From: Paramoeba atlantica
Lineage: Eukaryota > Discosea
Direction: 5' to 3'
NCBI GenBank assembly: GCA_977017575.1
Contig: CDRNVI010000193.1
Span: forward strand, 1-64,000
Length of the DNA: 64,000 bases
In this document: positions 57,348 through 64,000 of the stretch, piece by piece
How the letters are laid out: the number at the start of each line of letters is the position of its first letter
How positions within the stretch are numbered: the first letter of the stretch is position 1
Translations under genes and position numbers: made by a program
The notes under the pieces: generated by a model
The model's database searches: none
What the model saw: the letters and a program-made list of their open reading frames with translations, nothing else
What the model was told of the DNA's origin: nothing

Positions 57348-57730
57348 GCCCAGGGGGGTGAGTTCAAATCCCAGTTTTTTGATATTATAGAAAATTTTTC
57401 TGGTGCTGTAGAGTGATTTGATTGGAGTGAGGAGCTCTTGAAGAAGTGTGAAAATCAGAACAGGTTACATCTCAGCCCTGTCTGCTAAAAAGTTGAGGAT
57501 AAATTCCCTTGGAAGGAGCTTTGGATTATTCTCCCTTCTGATGTGCATCCTCCAGCCTGAACTTGCAGAAGTTCTAAAGTTCAGCATAAAGACTGACTGA
57601 ACTAAGCTGAAGTTTAAAACTTCACCTCTCATTAGAGGTTAAAAACAAACATAATTTAATGTAATTCAAATGGCTTAAATTAAGAACTACTAATTGAATA
57701 AAGTCTGCCTCAAAAAGAAAAAAAAAAAAA
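57348..57730 (+). mobile_element. SINE-1, head-truncated copy S1e in gypsy-3
   Basis: It starts at the B box (AGTTCAAATCCC), keeps the core and the whole tail (GAATAAAGTCTGCCTC) and ends in poly(A) at 57730. The A box is missing, and no target duplication is visible. Confidence 0.88.
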
Positions 57731-57739
57731 TTCAGAACC

Positions 57740-59660
57740 CATCCACATCCTCTCTTTAAGTCAAATTGAACAAAAAGGAGAAGAAAGCTGTGATGTCAGG
57801 GGATCTCTAGAATTTGAGTCGAAAATAGGTAATCTAAATTCAACAACATGCCTCAACACAGGATTTGGAATTAATGCAATCAATTTACAACAATTAAAAA
57901 GACCTGATATTCAAATAATAAGAAGAAGAAAAATCCATACTTTAAAAGTCACAGTTGGAAATTCTTCCAAAGTTGTTGTAAATGAAGAAGTTTTACTGAA
58001 AGTAAAATTCTCACATTTTGAAGCTAATTTATGGTTCTTCATATTCGACCACCTTCCTGTCCAAATGTTGATAGGCTGGCCAGCTATGAAAAGACTAAAA
58101 CTTGGAATGGATGTGTTCAGGCAAAGCCAAAAGAAAATAATCTTCAAATGAATGAACTTAGTCTGGACTTGGAACTTCTTGATGACAGAAGGAACCAGAG
58201 AAGTAAAACCCTGGTCACAACAGCAGTAACCAGTGGCATTCCCCCAAGATCAGCTGTGATAGTGCCACTCACAGCAAGTCTCATCACTGGAATGTTTTTT
58301 CTTTCCAAGAGATAGTGGAAAAGGCAAATTAATTGCTCCACAAGGTTTTATCTCAATTACCCAAAAAGAAAGACCTGGAAGAAAGAAAAACATCTATCAA
58401 TCAAACATATTGGTAATTAATCCAACAAACAAATATGTAAAACTTAAAAAAGGATGGGAACTTGGTTTCATACATGAGATTAACAATGATGATGTTGAAC
58501 AAACAGAACTTCTTCAAATATCAAATTGTTTGCTCCTTGATCTTCAAGATATTCAACCTGTAAAAAAGGTGAATACAAAAGAACAAGATCAAAAATCAAA
58601 AGAAAAGAAACCATTTAATTCAAAAGTGGGAGCAAACTATTTTAAAGCTCTCAACAGCCCTTGGCTTGATGCTTGGGTTGCTAAAGAAAATAAGATGTTG
58701 TTTCTTAAAGAGGGACAAAAACGCAAATTTTCAGAAAATTTTGCAAAAAAAATCTCTCCAATTCAAAGTCAAAAACAACCCAAAATAAATTCAACAATGG
58801 AAACAAATGCTTTTGACAAATCAAAGATAAATCAAGTTTTTGCTCTCCTTGCAAATCCAGAAAATGAACCACCAGATTTTGGTGAAGAAAATCAAATGAA
58901 ATCTGAATTAAAAGAAGCATATGAGACATTTCAAATCAATGCTACAAACTTGAATTCTCAACAACAAATTAAATTAGCAGAATTGCTAACTGAATTTAAA
59001 GACCTTTGGGATGAACAAAAAAGAAAAGATCCATTGACTCAAACAACAGCAACAGAGCATAAGATCAAAACTGATGCAACTGCTAAACTGGTTCACACAG
59101 TTCCTCGAAAAACAACTCCTGCTGAAGATTACATTATTTGGAAACATATTGATAAAATGGTGAAAAGAAAAGTAATTCAACCTTCAACCTCACCATGGGC
59201 TTCACCAATTCTATTGGCAGACAAAAAGAATGGATGCATATCCTCTTCCAAGAATGGATACAATTCTTGGAGCCCTTGGCAATTCCTCATATTTCTCATC
59301 AATTGATCTGATGGATGTCTTTTGGTCAATTCCAATCCAACAACAAGATGTTGAAAAAACAGCTTTTACAAGCAAATATGGACTTTGGGAATTTCTCTCA
59401 ATGCCATTTGGATTGTGTAATGCTCCAGCAACACAACAATGTTATATTGAAGCTGTATTGAATGAACTCATATGGAGATGCTGTTTTGCATAAGTCAATG
59501 ATATTATCTGTTTCAGCAATTCCTTTGAAAAACATTTAGAAGACTTGAGGGATATACTAGGAAGACTAAAGGAACATAATTTAATTTTACAACCTTTAAA
59601 ATATTCTTTCTGTAAACCAACTTTTGAAATACTTGGCTTTGTTGCTACAAAGGATGGTTT
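57740..59660 (+). pseudogene. Gypsy-3 protease and reverse transcriptase (fossil)
   Basis: A protease-like strand pattern (FDHLPVQMLIGWPAMKRL, about 58045-58100) is followed by a spacer and the Ty3 reverse transcriptase: STSPWASPILLADKKNG, IDLMDVFWSIPIQQQD, MPFGLCNAPATQQCYI and FEILGFVATKDGLSPNPKKVKAIQN. Similar to gypsy-2. Broken in several places. Confidence 0.82.
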
Positions 59661-59869
59661 ATCACCAAATCCAAAAAAGGTTAAAGCAATCCAAAATTAT
59701 TCCCTTCTAAAATCACCAAAGGAGGTTGAGATATTTATAGGAATGGTTACTTGGTTGAAAAGATTCATACCAAACCTCTTCAAATTAACTTTTCATCTAA
59801 GAAAAGCAAAAACATTAAAAGAATCAAGATTTTTCCTATCAGAAAAAGCTGAAGAAGAATTTCAAATAC

Positions 59870-60730
59870 TGAAAGACATACTCAAAAAAGAAACCTGTGT
59901 AGCACATCCAGATCTCTCAAAAAGATTCTTCATCCATGTTGATGCTAGTTCTTGAGGTCTTGGAGCTATCCTAACACAATTAAATGACAAAAGTTATCAC
60001 AGAGTAATTGAGTATGCTTCAAAGGCATTAACACTGACTCAATAAAAATATACTAATCCTGTCAAAGAAGAATTAAGAATTATTTGAGCTTTAAAAAACT
60101 TTAAGTATTATGTTCATGGAAGAGAACTGATTTTTTTTTAAAGTTCAAACACCAGGTGCCATTTATTAGAGTTAAAAAACCATCTCTAGGATGGAAAAGA
60201 GGGGGGAAGAAAGGGGGGGGGAAGGGGAGATAAATTAAGAGTTAGATTCAAAGATCTCTTCAGCATGGAATGCATTGAAGTTTCTTTACCAACTTTAGTT
60301 CTCACTAAGGGGTCTGCATTTGATTGTTTGCCTTCTAAAACCAGGGAGTGAATTCAGTTTGGAGGTTTCTATGAAGTTAATTACATTCCTTTGAAAATCT
60401 TTTTTGATAAAGCTCCTCATCAGATTGCTCTCTTGGGACTGATGGAACCATCCTTGGATATCTTTTGTAATTATTACAGGGAGGATTAGAGCATTTTCAA
60501 GAGACAGAAGAGAACTGATTGTAGTTTGTGATTGTCAAGCTCTGTGCTCGGTCTTTTCAAGAACTGGAACAAAAATCCCTGAACATGCAATGTTGCATGA
60601 TTGGGTTGCCTGAACATTAGAATATAATCCTCTTGTCATACATAAACCTGGAAAACTGATGGCTATTCCAGATGTGTTGAGTAGGCACTTTGTTGGATAC
60701 AAAGACAACAAAGATGAAAAGAAAGATTAT
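59870..60730 (+). pseudogene. Gypsy-3 RNase H (fossil), split by an F2 LINE
   Basis: RNase H blocks FFIHVDASS, LGAILTQLND and EYASKALTLTQ lie before the LINE insert. VVCDCQALCSVFS and VIHKPGKLMAIPDVLSRHF follow it. Broken. Confidence 0.78.
60133..60506 (-). mobile_element. LINE F2, short 5'-truncated copy in gypsy-3
   Basis: 374 bp of F2 3' end on the minus strand with poly(A) (T-run after 60132), the terminal hairpin, UTR and a few C-terminal codons. A 14-bp duplication GAAGAGAACTGATT flanks it (60119-60132 and 60507-60520). Confidence 0.92.
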
Positions 60731-60743
60731 ATGACAAATTGTT

Positions 60744-62114
60744 TTGAAAAAAATAATTGACCTCATGCTAGATGAAATGTCAAAAAGCAGAGCAATGTTG
60801 AGACAAAAAGATATCCTTGAAAAAATAGAGGCAATTGATTCTTCACCAAACCAAACATTTGATCTTCTTGAGGTCAGAATGCTTTGGCAAAAAGGTAAAG
60901 AACTTTTTCAAGGGGAGGACACCATAGAGGTTAATGGAGACACCATAGATTGTCTTCTTGTTCCACTTCCTTTCTTGGCTCAAGCCCAAAGATATGACAA
61001 GTTTTGCTCAAAAATCATCAACTACCTTTATGGGATACTTCCAAAACACCAGTCAGAACTTAGAATGCTGCAAAGACAAGCATTCAAATACTGGATCAAT
61101 GCAAATGGTATTTTAAGAAAGATTGATGAATCAGCTCCAGCCAAGACCAGACCTCCTGCTGTATTACCTTGAGCACTTTGGGATGATGTCCTAAAGGCCT
61201 ATCATGACTCTCTTGTCTCTGGACATCAGAAGTATGAATATCTCTATCAAGCAATTGCTGCTTCTTATTATTTTCCAGATATGTCCTTTTATATTAAAGG
61301 CTATTGTCATCAATGCTTGAATTGTGCAATCAATTCAAAAGGAAAGACCTTGACATTCAAATTGAACCCATATATAGCTTCATACCCTGGAGTCACTGTC
61401 CACCTTGATTGTACAAAAGGCCCAAAGACTTCAGCCAGGGGAAATACTCATTTATTGGCAATTGTGAATAACTTTTCTGGATATCTGAGGTTATATCCAA
61501 TCCCTCAGCCCACTGCAAAGGATGCCACTGGAGCTTTATTGCAGTACATTTGTGTAAATTCAATGCCATTGAAGATTGTTACTGACAATGGACCTAAATT
61601 TGCAAATGAACTCTTTACTAAATTATCTAATTTGATAGGATTGAAACAAACCACAATTTCTCCTTATAACTCTAAGAGCAATGGTTGAGTAAAATGGACA
61701 CACAAAGTCACCAAGTCAATCCTACAAGTCTATGTGGACAAATTTAGAGATGATTGGGATTTATTAGTGCCTTTAGTTGAGTTTGCCTTCAATACCTTTC
61801 AATCTTCATCAACCACATATATGCCCTTTCAAGTACATTTTGGACAACCACCAATTATGCCTCTTGATATGATGTATGGGTTAGTCTATCAGCCATATGT
61901 GACCAGAGATGAATATGTAAGCAAACTCCAAACTGACCAAGATAAAGTCATTGAGTGGGTTCAAGCTGAACAATTGCAAGTTGCTGAAAGTCAATCTGAA
62001 CTCTATAATCGAACTCATAAGTCAAGGATCACACAACTTGAAATTGGTGACTATGTATTGTTAAGAAAATTCAGAACAACTACAGATGAAGCTGATCTTG
62101 GAAAGAAATATTGA
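60744..62114 (+). pseudogene. Gypsy-3 integrase (fossil)
   Basis: The zinc domain (YHDSLVSGHQKYE ... CHQCLNCAINSKG), the core with VHLDCTKGPKTSARG, IVTDNGPKFANELF and ISPYNSKSNG, and the C-terminal part with VPLVEFAFNTFQSSS and EIGDYVLLRKF. The same arrangement as gypsy-2. Broken. Confidence 0.83.
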
Positions 62115-62329
62115 ACCTTATTCCATCAAAAAGTGTATATGGTTGTGGGAGATTATGAGAATGGAAGTTATACATTACAAAATCTATCCTGAAAAGATCC
62201 TCCATTCAAAGCAAACATCTCAATTATCAACTGTTCCAACTGGTCAACCTGCTAATGAGTCTACTCCTTCTTCCCCTCCTTCATCTTCAGAAATATCTGA
62301 GGAGCTGAGGTTCTCATCGTGTGGGAGGA

Positions 62330-62520
62330 TGCAACAGAGAAATCAACGACTCCTTGATAAAGACATTTATGCCTTTTTGATTTACTAAATAAAGGAGAAT
62401 GAGAGCTGACGTGGAATTGCCAAATTCTGAAACAGTCCAATGTTCACTTTTCAAATTCTCAAATTGCACAACAACATTTTGATTGCTTTTATTATTCACT
62501 GTAAAATCTATCATTTTACA
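62330..62520 (+). repeat. Gypsy-3 right LTR
   Basis: Partner of 55944-56134, preceded by the polypurine tract and followed by the ATTG duplication. Confidence 0.93.
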
Positions 62521-62524
62521 ATTG

Positions 62525-63070
62525 CTTGTGTGCAGTTCCTCAACAGCTACAATCATTCTCCATAACTTCCTTCAAGAGTGTTTTAGTGAATGGAACAGAA
62601 GCATTGAAGGTGGGTTCTTCCCCTGATTGACTGAATTTGAAGAAGAATAAATTAATTTATATTCTTTTTTGTCAAATCAATGGAATTTCTGATCTTTGAT
62701 TTGAAGTTCAACCACATGCATTCACAATTTTGTTTACTCTACCAGTTCCTTACTCTAATGAGATTAAGAATATTGATAGTTTATGATATGAAAATCTGGA
62801 AAATCTTCTTGAATCAGGTGAGAAATATTGGATTTATCCATTACCTTCTTTTGTTCAACTGATTCAACTAATTTTCTTAACTTTGCTGCTCCTATAATGG
62901 AGAGGTCCTCTGGAGTGGGGCTTCACTTTTAAGTTTCAAAAATAAACTTTTCTTTGTTTTTTTATTTTTGAAAGATTTTTTTGGAAAAGCTGAACTATTG
63001 TACATCTCTATTTAAAAAGTAAAAAAAAAAATTAAAAATAGTGAAATTTTTAAATCAAAAAAAAAATTAA
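62525..63070. other. Unrecognised DNA right of gypsy-3
   Basis: No long open frame, no repeat shared with the rest of the window and no RNA gene that I can see. It becomes T- and A-rich towards the foldback element at 63072. The same unit may continue left of gypsy-3 at 55857-55939, since that gap is the other flank of the insertion. Confidence 0.5.
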
Positions 63071-63071
63071 A

Positions 63072-63220
63072 GAGCTTGTGGGGCTTAGAAATCTTATAAG
63101 TTTCCTACTAAGATATTCAATAAGATTCTCAATCTGATTTTTCATTTTATTAAACTCTAATAAGAATCTTATTGAAATCTTATTAAGTAATTTTAAAAGA
63201 TTTTTAAGCCTCACAAGCTC
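63072..63220. mobile_element. Foldback/MITE-like element
   Basis: A 149-bp near-palindrome. The left arm begins GAGCTTGTGGGGCTTAGAAATC and the right arm ends with the reverse complement, GAGCTTGTGAGGCTTAAAAATC. The arms pair almost to the centre, again at AATAAGATTCT. A/T runs flank both sides, so a short TA or TTA duplication cannot be proved. Confidence 0.65.
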
Positions 63221-63264
63221 TTTTTTTGAAAAGTTTTTTATGATAAGCTTGTTCAAAAGAAAAT

Positions 63265-63560
63265 TTAAAAACAAAGTAATAACAACTGATAAAGTTTATT
63301 TTCTCATTCAGTTTACTCTTGTCTTTCCTTAAATGATATTGTAAAATAGTTTTCTAATATGATATTGAACTGAGATGCTAAAATCATTTGTTGAAGGTGA
63401 GAGATAGAAAAGAAGGGAAGAGCTGGAACAAGCAAATCAATGGTTGAGAAGTGCAATGAAACCTCCTATCCAAAGGAAGATTATCAGACCTATAAGTGAA
63501 GTGAGAAAAAAAAAATAATGAAAGAAATTAAAAAGAGAAATATAAAGAAACAATAAAGCT
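63265..63560 (+). pseudogene. Old F1-like LINE ORF2 C-terminal end
   Basis: The DNA aligns with A3 52562-52877: the piece after VITTNNVYFPVQ, then the LKSAMRPSIVRKIIRPI region (here GAAGTGCAATGAAACCTCC and following bases). Many substitutions and stops are present. The homology ends soon after the expected stop. It is far older than copies A1-A3 or belongs to a sister family. Confidence 0.75.
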
Positions 63561-64000
63561 TTGAGGTTCCACAAAAAGAAAAATAAATGAAATGTAAGTC
63601 TATGAGAGATCAAGTGAAAACCAGGTTTTCTTTGATAAAAGCAACAAGCTCTGAGTGATACTAGAAGTGGAGTGAGGTGGGATGAACAGAGAACTGCAAC
63701 ATCACAAAATCACCAAATATTTTTGGAATGGAGGAGGGTTGTGGTTGCTCATGAACACTGGTGGCACCAGTGAAGAATCCTTTGGGGAGGAAAAAGGGTC
63801 TTTGAAGAGCCAAAGCTGGTTGAGCTCACACATGAATCAAAATCAAAAATCCTAAGATGTTTATGCAATGTAGAACCCAAACCTTTGATTTTTTGAAAGT
63901 TTATTTGATCAATACCCCTCATGTAAGCTGCTTGTTTTCTCAAAGTGTGGGTGAGGATCACATTTGAAAATCTAATTGTTTGCATCCACCATATTCCTCC
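63561..64000. other. Unrecognised right edge
   Basis: There is no similarity to the other elements in the window that I can see. The longest open frame (78 codons, minus strand) shows no known domain or credible start context, so I do not call a gene. Confidence 0.5.

Larger units (their letters stand above)
55944..62520 (+). mobile_element. Gypsy-3: Ty3/gypsy fossil with SINE and LINE inserts
   Basis: LTRs are 55944-56134 and 62330-62520 (191 bp each, about 95% identical by eye). The 4-bp host duplication ATTG flanks it (55940-55943 and 62521-62524). A polypurine tract (GTGGGAGGA) precedes the right LTR. Parts: gag with two knuckles, protease, reverse transcriptase, RNase H, integrase; no chromodomain is seen. 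It resembles gypsy-2 in protein and duplication length, so they are related families. SINE-1 (57348-57730) and an F2 LINE (60133-60506) lie inside. Broken many times. Confidence 0.9.

Overview
The window is a retrotransposon graveyard from a eukaryotic nuclear genome. I recognise no host protein gene, rRNA gene or free-standing tRNA gene. Almost every coding stretch belongs to a LINE (three related families, here F1, F2 and F3) or to an LTR retrotransposon (two Ty1/copia and three Ty3/gypsy copies). Two tRNA-headed SINE families and two small inverted-repeat elements fill other places. The LINE layout (zinc-knuckle ORF1, then endonuclease, reverse transcriptase, cysteine-histidine knuckle and RNase H), a Ty3 element with a chromodomain, strong CpG scarcity and transition-only decay fit a repeat-inflated fungal genome, such as a rust-like basidiomycete. 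The host cannot be fixed from this sequence alone.

Layout. 1-3864: LINE F1 copy A1 (minus strand). 3865-4869: 3' end of a copia-1-type element running into its LTR. 4870-5655: inverted F2 piece holding SINE-2. 5656-5982: F1 reverse transcriptase piece. 5983-6175: second SINE-2. 6176-7990: 3' part of an F3-like LINE (minus). 8000-10533: F3 LINE (plus). 10534-32582: one F2 LINE split twice, by a Ty3 chromovirus (gypsy-1, 12202-16990) and by copia-2 (18756-31320). Copia-2 in turn holds gypsy-2 (20527-27172), a SINE-1 and an F2 3' fragment. 32583-36057: LINE F1 copy A2 (minus). 36058-40560: A-rich ORF-free DNA with two SINE-1 copies. 40565-54436: copia-1 (minus), interrupted by the nearly intact LINE F1 copy A3 (46032-53023) and an F2 fragment. 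54437-55324: hAT-like non-autonomous element. 55328-55856: F2 fragment. 55944-62520: gypsy-3 with a SINE-1 and an F2 fragment inside. 62521-64000: mostly unrecognised DNA with a 149-bp foldback element and an old F1-like 3' end.

Order of events. Target-site duplications and clean rejoining show F2 was the host of copia-2, and copia-2 the host of gypsy-2 (three levels). LTR pairs, compared by eye, differ by about 2% (gypsy-1), 5% (gypsy-2 and gypsy-3) and 6% (copia-2), and every difference I read is a transition. LINEs presumably supply the reverse transcription machinery that moves the SINEs.

Most interesting points: a roughly 73-bp core shared by two otherwise different SINE families; a covarying hairpin at the 3' end of all three LINE families; a poly(A) tract at the 5' end of all three F1 copies, inside the target duplication of one; primer sites in both copia elements that match the 5' half of tRNA-Lys(CUU); transition-only decay centred on CpG.
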